A program made the position numbers and the translations under genes. Source: Trogon surrucura (Eukaryota > Chordata > Aves > Trogoniformes > Trogonidae). From it: a stretch of 64,000 bases of DNA. The stretch's first letter is position 1. Every line of letters begins with the position of its first letter. Below the pieces are notes generated by a model. The model was not told the origin of the DNA and made no database searches. It was given only the letters and a program-made list of their open reading frames with translations. The DNA lies in NCBI GenBank assembly GCA_020746105.1, contig CM036636.1, positions 9,920,001 to 9,984,000 of the forward strand. Reading direction: 5' to 3'. This document shows, piece after piece, positions 48,603 to 61,160 of this stretch.

Positions 48603-50842
48603 GGGAGCCGGCGCCCGAGTCCCGCCTGGCCGGGTCACCCGCAGTGGCCTCGGACCGGGTTGGTGCCTGGGGCAGCGATACCCGGGGCGGTTCCCACGAG
48701 GGGCTCGCGGGCACCAGAGCAGAGCGGCCGCTGCCCAGACCGGTTTGTGATCGGCTCTTTTCTTTTTCCTTTTTTCGTTCCTGCGCTTTCTACAGTAAGA
48801 GGCTGTTCTAGTGCAAACTCGTCAAAGTGTAAACAAGACAAAAACACACTCAGATTTTTATCTTGATACGAGTCTTAATATTTTTTTTTTTTGGTAAATG
48901 TTTTCAGTGTTTACTGTAACGTATCTATCTCACTAACAGTTGTATATAGTGACTTACTTCTGGTGCTGCTTATTCGGTCAGGATTTGGCTGTATCTCACT
49001 GCTGTTCGGAGAGGTGGGCTCAAGCTGGCAAATCTGGATCCGACCCAGGTTATGATTTCAGCCTCCTCCCTTTGGGGACCTGAGGGAAGGGGGAGGGAGA
49101 GAAGCCAGGGATCCAGATTTGGACTTGGTCCGTCTCAAGGATTCTGTTTTAAAGAGTTTTTGATTTGGGGTTTCGTGTAGTGACGACCGCTTCTGAAACA
49201 AAATGAGCAAACTTTTGTGTGAACGGGGATGAAATGGCCTGAGCAGTATCCCAAGGTCTCTGCAGCCTGTCAGCGTCATCCTTTTGGACAGGGATTATGG
49301 CTCCAGTGCCAAAAGACTGGAGGGACCCAAGTCCTTCCCCAGATAATACTACAGTGTAGTCACCAGCCCCTTTTGCACCAGTTTAAGCAAATCCTGCCTC
49401 CATCCAAAGAGCCCTGCGTCACTCCGCATCGTCAGTTGAGTCAGGTTGGGTTTGTTTTGTGCTGTCGCAGTTGGGAAGCCCTGATCGCACTGTGCAGCAT
49501 CCTCGGACCTGGCAGCCGGCCCCGGCGGGTGCTGCAGGGGGCAGGGCGCAGGTTCTCTTACTACAAATATTCCTGAAGGGAAAAGGGACTTGGTGGGCTT
49601 GAGCGAGGCACCACAGGCTCTCCTAGAAAAGCAATCAGCAAGTAATCCATCATTTCCAAAGTTCAGCACGCTCACAGGCTTTTCCCTCCATACCCAGATG
49701 TAATAGAAAACCTACCAAGGTCTGTTCTACAAGGAGAGGTTTTATTTTTTTCTTTTGGTCACAAGAGATGGAAAAATGCCCTGATGCATTCGGCCACAGC
49801 TGTGGCTCATAGATTTGATCTGCCAGGGGTTTATTCCCCCCCCTCTGTTGGTCCCAGGGCAGGGCCGGCAGCTTGGGGAGATGCTGTGGTGCGTCCGGCA
49901 GCTCCACCAGAGGTCCCTGCCCCATCCGTAACGTGGAGCTTTGCCTGGAGAGGACGAAGCAGAAAGTCCAAAGGGAAGAACCGTGACACTGTCTTGGGTG
50001 GGCGGGAGGGTCCCCATGCAGCATCTCCTGGGGTCAGCCTCCTCCCCGGGGGTCTATATTCAGAGTGAGCCAGGCCCTCAGCCCGGCCAGTTCAGGACCT
50101 GGTGTGGGTCACGGCCACGGGAGATCCCTTAGCTGGCCCCAGGAAGGGGCGTTGTCCATCACCCAGCGGGTCACTGACTCTTAAGGGCAATTTCTGAGGA
50201 GACGCTCAGCCTCGAGGCTTGGACATGTGGTGCCTGCCCTGCTCTGAGAACCACCAAGCCCTGCTCAACCCCGCACAGAAAACTGTTGCCTTTTTCTTTT
50301 CTTTTTTTTTTTTCTTGGGGAGAATGACACATGGGGAGGGAGGACAACAGCGGCACGTTACCGTGCAGCTGATGGGCTTTCCAAACCGAATCGAATCTTG
50401 AGGGCATTGCACAACATTCAGAAACATCCGCGCTTTGAACAAAGGGCGTTGACTTTCACAGATCACCCGAGCTGTGACATTGCTGTAAATGCCACGCGGT
50501 TCTGCATCAGCCACCCGTACCCCAGAGTGCAGTCTCCATGTTCGCATCCTCCTTTATCATACATCACTGTGTCTTAAGATATACCTCTCTCTGTATATCT
50601 GCTTAGGCTGATACTTGTTCCTGATAAGCAGTCGCTATGTTTTATATCCTCTTATAAAGAAAAAAACAAATCTTTTTTTGTAAGTATGTTTAAAAACAAA
50701 CAAACAAACAAAAAGCAAAGTGGAAGTGTTTGCTGAAGCTCCTTCAGCTCCTTTTAAACTATGTAATAATGTACAGAGAAAGTTGTTGGTGTTCAAAGAA
50801 ATGATGTGGCCGTGCAATTTATGTACATTTGCAATTAGAAAT

Positions 50843-50848
50843 ATTAAA
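50843..50848 (+). terminator. DAB2IP: candidate distal poly(A) signal
   Basis: ATTAAA, the second most common poly(A) signal, sits in an AU-rich context (GATTTATTTAGATATTTTAC) with GTGCT-type sequence just downstream. Sequence character changes to GC-rich right after it, which is why I place the end of the gene near 50870. Confidence 0.55.
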
Positions 50849-50870
50849 GATTTATTTAGATATTTTACAT

Positions 50871-53800
50871 AAGTGCTCCAGCACCTCTGTGCTCAAGTCA
50901 TTTCCAGTTTTGAGAGCATCGCAGCACGTGCTGGCCACGTGCACACACGAGTATTTGACTTAGCCCAGACAGCTCCGCTGAAGTGCTGCTCCCAGGAGCT
51001 TCTCAGCCGTGGCCGGGCTGACCAGCATCTCCCACCTTGCACCCATCCCACGGCGCTGGGGAGGGCTGGCCAAGGGGGGGCTTGAAGAGGACGAGCAGCT
51101 CCCCAAACATGGCCGGGAGCCACATCCCTGATTTGGGCGTCTGCAGCAGCGGTAGAGGCCAGAAGGAGCCAACCCTGTGGGAGGTGACAGCAAATGCTCA
51201 CAGCCACTGCTCCGTCCCCGACACCAGCCCAGCTTGGGCTGGCGCCCACCTCTCCTGCCTCCGGTTTGCCCTTCTTCTGTCTTGGCAGGAAAAGCAGCAG
51301 AAAACTTAGAGGATAGTCATTAAAACCCTGGTCAGCATCAGCACCTCTGCCTCATTAACATCACCATAATTAGCTCCTCCGGGAAAGAGGGGAGACAGGC
51401 TGGTGCATCAAAATGACTCGGGACGTGCAGAGCGCCCGTGGCTACTTCTGTGCTCAGGCAGCAGCTCCGCGGCGATGGCTCTGCACCCCGGCTGGTCCCT
51501 GGGGCCTGCTGGATCCCAGCTGGTCCCTGGAGTTGCTGGACCCTGGCTGGTCCCTGGGGTCTGCTGGCTTCCAGCAGCATGAGCGAGCCGGGCAGGAGGT
51601 GCATGAGGCTGAGCTCGGCCCAACGGTGTCCTGGCCTTGGCAAACACTGGAGAACCTCAGCAAGACCATCCTAGGAAAAGCTCTGGGGAACGAGCAGCCG
51701 CAGCTCCCCTGGGCACCTGCCAGGGATCAGATCCCCTCAGCTGCCACCTCCCGAGCATCTCAAACCCGGGGATTTGAGCTTCCAGCACCTTTGAAACGGG
51801 CAAATGTGAGGGTCCTGCCCACCACGCAGCTGAGGACAAAGCACGGTGGCCACCAACTGCTGAGGAAATGACAGCAGTAAGTCAATACTTGCCAAGCTGA
51901 GGCCTTAATGGCACAAAAGAGCTTTCCAGTTTCAGTGGGGGAGTGGCAGGGAGGGGCAGAGCCGAGGCTTATGGCCAGGGAGGGCATGGACGGGACCAGC
52001 TTGACTTCTGCTCCTCCAATAGCAATCTCTAATCTTTGTTCCCGTCAAGCTTCTTTCACTCACAGCCTCCCAAGCCCTTCACAAGCAGCCAGCTCCCACC
52101 CTCCGCGGCAGCGGGTGAACGTCACCATCCTTGTTTTTACAACTGGGGACATGCAGTAGGAGCACAACTTTCCCAAGGCCTCTAGCAAGCTACAAAAGCC
52201 AAAGAGCTGATTTTCCTCCCTCCCTGTTCCACGAGCAGCCGTCCCACGCACGTCAGCCCAAGCTCCAGAGCAAACATCCTCTGGAGAAGTAATTCAAAGC
52301 CAGCCAGTAAACAAACCTCCAATGCCTTGGCCCCAGAGATGGGAGCGTAGCTGTTCCCTGCCAGAGAAGTCAATAACGACAGGCGAGCAGAAAGGAAGGG
52401 GCTGGGAAGAACAAGAGCCATTAGTGGAAACTTGTTGTTTGTGCTAATTAGATCATTATCGGGAAACTGCTATTGATGTTGCTATTTCAACTCCTGCTGC
52501 TGTTCACAACTTTATTTTATCCATCTCCCCACTGCCCACACTCTTCCACGTCCTGCAGAAAGGACAGGCAGTGCCAGCCCGCAGCCAAGCCGGGATGGGG
52601 AGACGGTCGGATGCCCTGACCCGAGCCCACCGTGGCCACCACCGGCACCGCGGTGAGAAGAGGCGAACACCCACGTGCCAGGGAGCAGCACAGTCGGGGA
52701 ACAAAGTCCTTCCCCGCAGCAAACTCCTGTTGCTTTTAACCTTCCGGCACTCACCCGCACAGCCCGAGGACTCGCACACGGGTTCTGCAGGGGTCACCCA
52801 TCCCCTCGGTTAAGTGACCGGCTCAGATGTGCTGAGCAGGGCTCTCCTTGTCAGCTCCTGCTCGGGAGCGGGTGCACCTGCTTGAGGTGACTTCTTTGGC
52901 CCATTGGGTACCTGGGGAAGGGAGGGGAGAGGGTGCAGAACAGACAACAGACTAGTTTGCAGCCGCTGTAATTAACGTTGCAAAGCATGAAATATTACGC
53001 CCAACATTCATGGGGTGGGGACGACGGGCGGGCAGGCACAGCGAGCGCTGTGCCCAGCTCCATCTCTTGCCACGTGCAGCCAGCAGCAGCCACTCACAGG
53101 TACGGACACTTGCCTTGTCTGGGCCAGTGGTGGGGAATGGGAATACTGGGAGCAGCCAGCACTTGGCGCTCCCTGGCTGGGGAGGTGCGATGCCAGCCTG
53201 CATCCAGCTTCTCCGGCTTTGTCGCAGAGCCCGGCGGCGTTCCCTCGCTGAGCTCTGCTTAAACCACCAACGCGCAACCCCTGCTGCACCACGAAATAGA
53301 AACGCGTTCGAATAAATCACCTCAAACTTAAAAGATGCCATTAGCTATTAGCAAACACTCCAGGCCTATGGGTGAAGGTAATTCAATATGATATGCTTGG
53401 GCATGCAAGGTAATGGGTTTCAGCTGAATACCATGTGATACAATCGCCTCAATGGGAGGTTAAATGAGGCTGAGACAGAGACCAGATGGATTTATCTGGG
53501 TAGGGCTGATGATTTTTTATTTTTTTGTTGTGTGTGCTTAAGGTGAAGTGAAGGTAAGTAAGGCAGAAATAATCTGAGAGAAGAGCATGAGCTCGGCTGC
53601 ATGTGGTTGAGGCAGGAGGCTCCAGCCCTCATCCTGCTGGAACAAACCAGGCGAGGAGCTGGATGCTCACAAGGCAGCACTGACGGCAACAGCCAGACAA
53701 AAAGAAATACTTTAGCAATTTCACCTTACAGAGGAACATCCGAAGGGCAGAGCAAGACAAGTCGAGCCTAACCAGGCAGATGCAGACACCCAACATCCAA

Positions 53801-53899
53801 GGTTTCAGCAGGACTCAGGAGCCCAAACGCCACCTCTCATCCAGCCGGGCCCTCTGCAGCACACGACAGCCCGTGCCCTCAGACAGCCTTTGCTGCCCA
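50871..53899. other. intergenic, no gene recognised
   Basis: Between the distal DAB2IP poly(A) signal and the CR1 fragment I see no protein with recognisable similarity and no splice-supported exon. A three-copy imperfect tandem repeat lies at about 51490-51575. Open frames of up to about 150 codons here are compositional. Confidence 0.6.
51490..51575 (+). repeat. imperfect tandem repeat, three copies of about 28 bp
   Basis: GCTGGTCCCTGGGG/AGT..GCTGG recurs three times with spacer lengths of 27-30 bases (GCTGGTCCCTGGGGCCTGCT, GCTGGTCCCTGGAGTTGCT, GCTGGTCCCTGGGGTCTGCT). Confidence 0.8.
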
Positions 53900-53953
53900 A
53901 CCCAGATGATCTTCCAGGTCCCTTCCGACCCAAACCATTCCATGATTCTATGG
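53900..53953 (+). mobile_element. CR1 LINE, short 3' tail fragment
   Basis: AGATGATCTTCCAGGTCCCT followed by TCCGACCCAAACCATTCC and ATGATTCTATGGATGATG is the last 50 or so bases of a CR1 element, with the ATTCTATG-type end. The 5' part is missing, either from truncation at insertion or decay. Confidence 0.8.
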
Positions 53954-56900
53954 ATGATGCTCTGGCACTCAGGGCAAACCTGCTCTGCAGCACTTAACAG
54001 GCTTCCAAAGCCAGAAGGAAACACCTCAGCTCTGAGCTGAGCGTTCAAGTCAATGAGCTCATTCTTGACAGAAAAGCAATTGTCCATGAAGAGGGAGGTG
54101 GGCACATGGCTGAGGCTTATGTAGATCACCAGATGAGAGCATGATCATCAAAAGAATTTTAATTGTTAGAGCCGGTTATAGTTTTTCCTTGTAATTCAAG
54201 AGTCGACGCAGGACTGGACAAGGGCTGTTATGGAAAAAAGCAGGCAGCAATAAATAAAGTTTAAATTAAAATCCTTGAAAGGCAGTGGTGCTGGCCAAAC
54301 ATCGGCACAGGATTTACGGGGCCACATCCCCCAGTAACATGAAAGCCAGAAACTGTCTGCAGCTTGGAGCAAACTCGTTTCTCCTTTGCAAACAGCCAGG
54401 ATTCACAGCGTCTCGTACACACACGCTGGCCTCAGGATGCTTTTTTCCCTGGGGAGCCCTGATGCAGGGAGATGGCTGACGCCGTTCCTCCTTGCCTCTC
54501 ACACGCCGGCACGTACCGCTGCGTTCAAGAAGACCCAAGCCAGGAGCACACACAGAGCAATCTGCAGGGGCTGCTGATCATGGTACAGGAAGAACAAACT
54601 GCGCTGCCGCCCTCCAGGCACGAGCCAGCTCTCATCCCCGCCTCCAGCACTCGTACCTTGCCACCAAAGGCCAACCAACCTGCGCCGCAGAGCCAGACTC
54701 CCTCCCAGAGTCAAGGAGAGAAGCTGGGAGCTCCGGTTCCAAACCCCTGCTGGCACCAGAAATGGTTCAGCGGCTCCTCTGGCCTTTGACCAGCACCATC
54801 TAGGACACAGCACACGGCCTTGCTATAACCATCTCCATACAGGCAACCCGTACCGTGATCCAGACAGATCTGAACAGAGGAAAGGGTATCAGCAAAACAA
54901 ACTCGCTGAGGTGGCAGGTCCCTCTCCAGATGTACTGCAGCTTCTAGATTACTGTGGTCTCCTCAGGGAGAAAAGATGGACAAAGAGCTCTAGCCACAAC
55001 CACAGCAAACCAGTGCTAAGCGTCCGAGCTGCGCTCTGCGATCTACCCGGGTAACGCTGGGGTATCCCACCTCTCTGCACGCTCAGGGGCTGCTGCTGCT
55101 GGAACATCAACAGAGTCAGAAGAGCACTCCCATTCCTCCTCCCTAAACTGTGCTCCAGAAGACCTGGGGAATAAATATCTCTCCCCCACAAAAACAAGTT
55201 TGAAAGCAGAGACAGGTAACAAAACCAGTAATTGAGCAGCAGAGCTGCTAGACACAGACACAAAGACGTGTGGTGACAGCCCTCACATTCTCTTGGACAG
55301 GATTCTAATTACGGAACACACTTGAGCGCTCGCTGCGGAACCTCTGTGCGCTCGCAGGCAGAGGCGCATTAGCAGTCATGCCAGTCAGCATCTCCAAGAG
55401 GAGGTGACAGCTCTATAAACAGAGTCATTACCTAAGAAAAGCGAGTGCTCAGCTCGTGCTCGGAGCAGTTTGTTCTCGCTCAAGTGGGCAGCTGGGAGCA
55501 CCTGGGGAGGCACAGCCCGCAGAGGGACCGGCACCTCTGCCAGAGCTGCGACGAGTTCACCGCCGCGCAGAAAAACCTCTCTAGGATTTCAGAATAGTTA
55601 AACCAGCAAGCGAACAGCACGACGGCAGAGCACGGAGGAGCATCAGGCTGAGCAGGTGGGGCAGTCAACGGGCAGAGACGCAATTTCTCTTTGTGCATCC
55701 TTGTTCTCCAACGCAGCCGGGCGATACCGCCTGGAGCACAGTTAACAGAGCCAGCCCATACCAAGGGACAGCTCAGCCCCACCAGATCCAAGACAGAAAT
55801 GCTAGTACAAACGGAGGACAAAGGCGATGCCCACGAGCTGAGCCGCCCAGGACAGGGCACCTCGGGAGCCTCCTGGCCCGGCCAGCTCACCCGCAGCTCG
55901 TTCCTGACAGCAAACTGGCACGAGTCCTGGAGGAGAGGCTGGTGCCAGCAGACAAAGCCTCCCTGCGAAGCGAGCCTCCCCCAAACTGGGAACATCAATG
56001 AGAGCCACAGAGTTCAATAACTTCTTGCTAACACAAAAAAATTTAAAAAAACACCCCAAACAACCAGGATCGGAAGAGAGAAGGTGAGTGAGTTCAGTTC
56101 TCCCCTTCACCGTGACAATAAGGGAGGGGAAAGTAGGAAGATAAAAAGGGAAACGCAGAGGTAAAAACTGCAGAATGTAACAGCTGTGAGAACAAGAGTT
56201 TCAAGGAAAATAGGTGAAGCAAAGTTCTTTGATTAAAACACAGAGAGCAACGGGAGAGCAGAATGGAGGAGAAAGAGAAAAATAAAATCCCTTTTCTAAA
56301 GATCTGTTTGTGTTCTACTACAGATCACCAGCGCTTTCAGCTCGCTGCGCTGCCAAGGGCTCCGCAGCCCTCCTGCCGGTGCTCCCGCACAGAGACCCAG
56401 GGTCTTCATCTCCACAGCTGCATCGAGCCTCAGCATCACCTGCCCGGGGCTTGGCATTGAGGTACTTCCTAACAACAGGTATAAATCCCTACGGAATTGG
56501 GGTCCGTTTAACAGCAATTGCACGATATTAGCAAAGCCAGCGTTAAGCAGAGCCCTGACTTCAAGCCCACCTGCTCACGCCTCCGCGCCGTCCCCACCTC
56601 GCAGGGCGACTCCATCTCCGCGCAACCTCTGCAGACGACGGAGGTCGGAGGTGGAAGAAAGCACAACCCACAGCAGATGTGCCAATTACTTCAACCTCAT
56701 CTCACCGTCTTAAGCTAACGAGCTGCGCGGCAGCACCTCGGCGTGCTCAGAGCCGCTGCCGACAGCCCAGGCCGGCTCCACAATCTGCTTCCTTCTCCTC
56801 CGCCGTGAGCGAGGGAGCGGTTACGAAAAGAACCAGATGATGAACCTACTGCTGCAGGACAGTCCCTGCCACTCCCCCTCTGGCCAGGTCACCCCCTCCC

Positions 56901-58725
56901 TCACTGTTTCCCCCTCCCCATCCCACAGGAACTGATGCATCAAAGGTTGATGCCGGTAACACCTCGAAGAGACGACGCAGGAGAGATTCACCTTCAAACT
57001 GAGGACCTGCATTCTCCAGGAAGGGTTGTACAGCAACACAGGAAACTGAGCGAACGGATTTGGCCAAGTTGACCACGTCAGTTTATTAGGCAAGCTGAGA
57101 AACAAGACTGTGGGTTTAGGAGGGAACACACCAAAGCATAAGGGAAAACAGATCAGAGGGCAAGGGGTAAGACTCAGAAGCAGACTGACACTGCCCACCC
57201 GACAGAGATCAGAGCAAGGTCAGACACGGTGCTGGCTGGCAACAAGGAGCTGTGACGATGACCGTGAAGTCGTTCACACCATGACAAGCAAGTGCAGAGG
57301 CACCATCCGGGTAGGTCCCAGCTGGCAGCTGCCCCTCTGGCTCTTCCCACAGCCTCAGCGCAGCCCTCAAGGGCTCCCACATCCAGCAGTGAAGGAGAGA
57401 TGTCCTCGTCAGCCCCCAAAGCCACCACAGAGGCTCCAGCCCCTTCCAACACGAGCACACAGAGCACGAGGACGCACGCCTACCCTGCTCAGGCAGGAGG
57501 AGCAGATCTCTCCTCGTCACGAGGGTTTCCAAACTGGTGTCACCCGTCTCTGGGAGGGATGCTTTGACCTCCTGGTGACGGGCCAGCGCAAGACTGATGC
57601 AACCAGAAGGGTAAAGCTGGGGAACAGGAATCTCTGCGCAGCACGGAGCTGGGAGCTCCAGAGGAGAAGACCAGCGTTGAAGCAGGGGGACTTGGCTCTC
57701 TCACCTGAGCGCTAAATTGTGTAACCACTGAGTACCTCCCTTTCCAGCTGCGTTTTAGAAGAAAGGATCTCAAAATGTGGGGCTTGGCGCACCTTAAATG
57801 TTCCCAAAACATGGCTGTAACGGGCTGAGTTGGGCAGAGAGTAGTGTAGGTGTTAAGAGCCCAATCCAGACTCAGCAGGAGACAAATTTCAGGTGCCTTG
57901 CCCTACAACAGCCTTACGCAGAGAAAGAAATCAAAACCAAACACAGGGTCAGTGAGGTTGGGCACAGTCGGGCTAGGTACAAGCCTGCAGGGAAGGGGGA
58001 TGTCTGGATTGAAATTCTGAACTCATTTGCCCCAAATCTTCCTTAGGTGTTGAGTGTTTTATTCTGATCTATACCTGGTGAGGAACACCAGACCCGGCAC
58101 GTCTGGTAAGAAGAAAAGACTTCACGGGTGTGCCATGTTCATGTGTGTCAGAAATGGAACAGTGAGTGTCGTTATTCCCTGAAAATACATACAAAAATAC
58201 TATTAAAAAGCCAAGGTCTATTACCTCTCGTGTATTTTTAATTTTGCTAGAAAAGTACCTCGGGATCAACAGATTATGAGGGTGTTAGCAGTCATGTTCT
58301 GAATAAAGTGTCTCTGGTCATTTTTTGCATGTGCACAGGCAGCTGCCTTACAGGACATGTGAAACTGCTTTGGATGTTAAATTATACACAGAGCAAATTG
58401 CACGATATGGCAGGGAAGAGAAATGTGACTTTGTCATTAAGTCTCTAAAGCACACTCTTGTACTAGCCCCCTCCTCTCCCTGACAATAATATGGCATTCA
58501 ATTTTCCAATTACATAAATACACGAACACTGGATTACTAGAGGCAGATAATTGAGTATTTTGACTGTTCTACAAGGGACCCTTCACATTTGAAGTGGGAG
58601 ATAAAGAGGGTACAGTGCATCAGCCTGTGTACGCACAGGCTATAAAAACCTGAATTAGATCCAGAGAATATAAAGATCTCCAAACCAGAGAGATCTTACC
58701 AGTGTTCATTATGTACAACAGTTAA
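53954..58725. other. intergenic, no gene recognised
   Basis: I see no exon or named repeat. The longest open frames (55480-55998 on the - strand, 57110-57715 on the + strand) have no recognisable domain and no splice context. An AATAAA followed by GU-rich sequence on the + strand (58302-58307) could end an unrecognised transcript. Confidence 0.55.
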
Positions 58726-58731
58726 TTTATT
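58726..58731 (-). terminator. TTLL11: candidate poly(A) signal of the - strand gene
   Basis: TTTATT on the + strand reads AATAAA on the - strand. It is the only canonical signal I noticed between here and the stop at 60871, and would imply a 3' UTR of about 2.1 kb. Support is weak because downstream GU-rich sequence is not obvious. Confidence 0.3.
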
Positions 58732-60870
58732 CCACTTACACAACAGCAAAACCTGGATAGTTGAGGCCATAGATTGCACTACTTGAGAGCTGCAAGGAAA
58801 GGCATTCACAGCTGTAGCATTTCAAATCCGACTCTTCCATAACTCTGCCTTTACAGGACATCAATCACGAGATGAGAGGAACTGTAAGCTATTTTCTAGT
58901 AACACGCTGCCAATCGCAAGACAAATGTCGGATGCCACAGCATGAGAAGTAACCATTTCTCAACCTGTGAATGTCTTCAAACACATTACAATGAAAGCGC
59001 GAAAAAAAAAAATGCCCCTTTCAGCTTCATTTGTTCTGACAGATGCCAGACCTTGGAGCTTGGCATTTTATCTTCATACCGCAATGATCGTTACGAAACT
59101 TAAACAAGGCTGAGGGCAGCGGCATTAGTCTACAATTGTCTTCTTAGGTACAATACGTAAAAATTTCCTAACTAACTGTTGAGCTAAAAAAGAGCATCTA
59201 CCGCTACTCTTCTTGGCGTTACAGGCAAAAGACAAACAGGAGAAGGGACGCCCACGTCTGATAGTAACACATGCTGGGTTTTAGTGTCTGGTGGGCTCAG
59301 CTCGACTTCCGCGCCGTATCGCCATGCTGCTGGGTGCCGCCGGGGACGAAGGCATGCTGCTTCAAAGTGACGCTGGGAAAGAAAACTCAAAACTTCCTCA
59401 AGTAAAAAAAACTCACTCAGTGCCGCCTGCGAGTCCAGCCCAGGGCACGACACCGACACACCGGCCGCTGGAGCGCTTTGACGTCGAGCTCGGGTAATTT
59501 TCTCCAAGCGCAGCCGCCGTGCCGTCTCGCCGCTTCGCCCTTTCTGACAGTGTGAAGAGCACTAGAACAAAACCAGACCCGTTAACACTAAAGAGCAAAC
59601 AAAAGGGAAAAAACAAATCAAACTCGGATGCGGACCTACGTTACGGTAATGAAACGTGAGACCAAAAAGAATCTGACTTGGCCATCTCTGAGGTCCCAAG
59701 TTACTCTCATCCTTTCAGGCTTAGCCCTGCCTCTCGCCAAGAAGAGCGTGATTATGGAAGTCACGATTCATTTCTTGAAAAATAAGACTACTCTGTGCAA
59801 CTCCAGCATTCTTGACAAAATATCACGTTAAATAATATAAATCTCATTTGTGCAGCCTGCGATTCAAGGGAAAAATGAAGAGTATGTGCAAAGACAAAAG
59901 AAAAAAAAAATCTGTTCTAGATGTTACTGCGGGTCCAAAAAGGGTCACAAACACATAAAAGGCAAACCCCAGCAAATCCGTTAGTCTAGCCTAAGTCAAT
60001 TACAGGATCGGTCCCACTGGAATTTAAAAGAACTCTTACACTGTAAAGCTTTTTGCAGGAGCAGTGCTTAGTACCTGAAGACAACGCCACCACTTGATTC
60101 ACCAAATTTGACTTATCGAAGTAAATTTTTTCTGTGAATAAGTGTGAGCTTATTGGTTCTGTGGAAGCAAAAGGATAAACATCTTTAGTTTTTCTCTAAA
60201 AAATTAACAGTACTTGTCATGGCAAAGACATGTACAAAGAAGCAGAAGCCAAAACACGATTCCAGTGCTTTAAGACTGACTTTAAAAAATAAGTACATAG
60301 ACAAGGACCAAATCTGTATTGATTCCAAAGCGTGCAGTTGAAGTCACTGAGAGAAGGGGCTCCAAGCCTGAAGTCTGAGCACAGACCTAATTCCAGGTTG
60401 CAGTTTTCCAGAGTCCACAGCTGGTGTTTTAGCCAGCAACTCCCTACTTGGTTTCCATGATGCGTCCAGTGCATAGAAAGCAACGTAATCCCTTTCCCAC
60501 GCGAGTGTGCCTCTCAGTCAGCGCAGCCTGTCCCATGATGCTGGTATCATCCTGATGGATTTTGGTCCTTGTGTCCACACGTGGTTTTCTCCACACCAGG
60601 GCTGAAAGCACAGGCTGTTGCGTGAGGCGTAACGTAGGTCCAAGAGAGTAAATAAATAACCACTGCCAGTAAATAAATAGCCATTGCCAGGATCACTATT
60701 TGAGATCAGGAGCCTGCAGCAGACCTTTTGAAGAGCATAAATAAAAAAAAAAGCTGAAATAAATAATTGTGCCTTTCGGATGAAGGAATTCAAGAGTCCA
60801 TCTCTCCTCCTGCAGTGCACGCACGTAACCTGGGGATGAATTCTCACTCCCACCCTGGGGAACAGCACCG
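58726..60870 (-). other. TTLL11: possible TTLL11 3' UTR
   Basis: AT-rich sequence with no coding content lies downstream of the - strand stop. The boundary is inferred from the poly(A) signal alone. Confidence 0.35.
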
Positions 60871-61160
60871 TTAATAGCGATGACTTCTACAATCTGCCAA
60901 TTTACTGGCCGTGGCCGTGCGGCTCAGGAGGGGCGTATGTGCAGCTGGTGTAAGGTGAAGCCCATCGGCGTGACAAGGAACTCCTGCGCTTTGGCGCTCC
61001 GCGCTCCCGCGGCCACAAACCAGGCGCTTCTCGTCCAGGGCAGCCAGATGATACTCGCAGAAATTGAGCAGCGACGCCACTTGCTCGTGAAGTGGGAGCG
61101 ACTTGTATTTCTTCTGAGCCAGGCAGAAGAAAGCTTCGACGAAGGCTTGCAAACACATTC
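60871..61160 (-). CDS. TTLL11: last coding exon of TTLL11 (tubulin polyglutamylase)
   Basis: On the - strand a pyrimidine-rich acceptor (TTTTTTTCTCTCGCAG) precedes an open frame of about 96 codons ending in TAA at 60873-60871. It encodes MCLQAFVEAFFCLAQKKYKS, LPLHEQVASLLNFCEYHLAA and LDEKRLVCGRG, then a low-complexity tail. TTLL enzymes ligate glutamate to tubulin tails on microtubules in cilia and spindles; this exon is beyond the catalytic ATP-grasp part. The assignment rests on the C-terminal sequence as I recall it and on the human tail-to-tail DAB2IP-TTLL11 order. The helical AFVEAF...HLAALDEKRL block looks like a genuine protein with conserved-looking codons; the tail after CGRG is probably fast-evolving. 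The exon begins with two bases completing a codon from the previous exon. Confidence 0.75.

Larger units (their letters stand above)
45557..50870 (+). other. DAB2IP: probable DAB2IP 3' UTR
   Basis: After the stop there is no further coding exon of the gene. The region starts with a CpG-rich part (about 45880-46340), followed by AT-rich, T-tract-containing sequence of 3' UTR character with a GT microsatellite at about 48568-48602. Poly(A) signals stand at 46509 (AATAAA) and 50843 (ATTAAA), each with GU-rich sequence downstream. Two GTGCAAT 7-mers (47447-47453 and 50812-50818) match the miR-25/32/92/363/367 seed. The true end needs 3' end sequencing; both ends are plausible. Confidence 0.65.

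Noticed and set aside
55480-55998. 172-codon - strand open frame in the intergenic region
   Set aside because: No similarity I recognise and no conserved-looking motif; likely chance.
57110-57715. 201-codon + strand open frame in the intergenic region
   Set aside because: No domain, no exon context, many rare compositions typical of chance frames.
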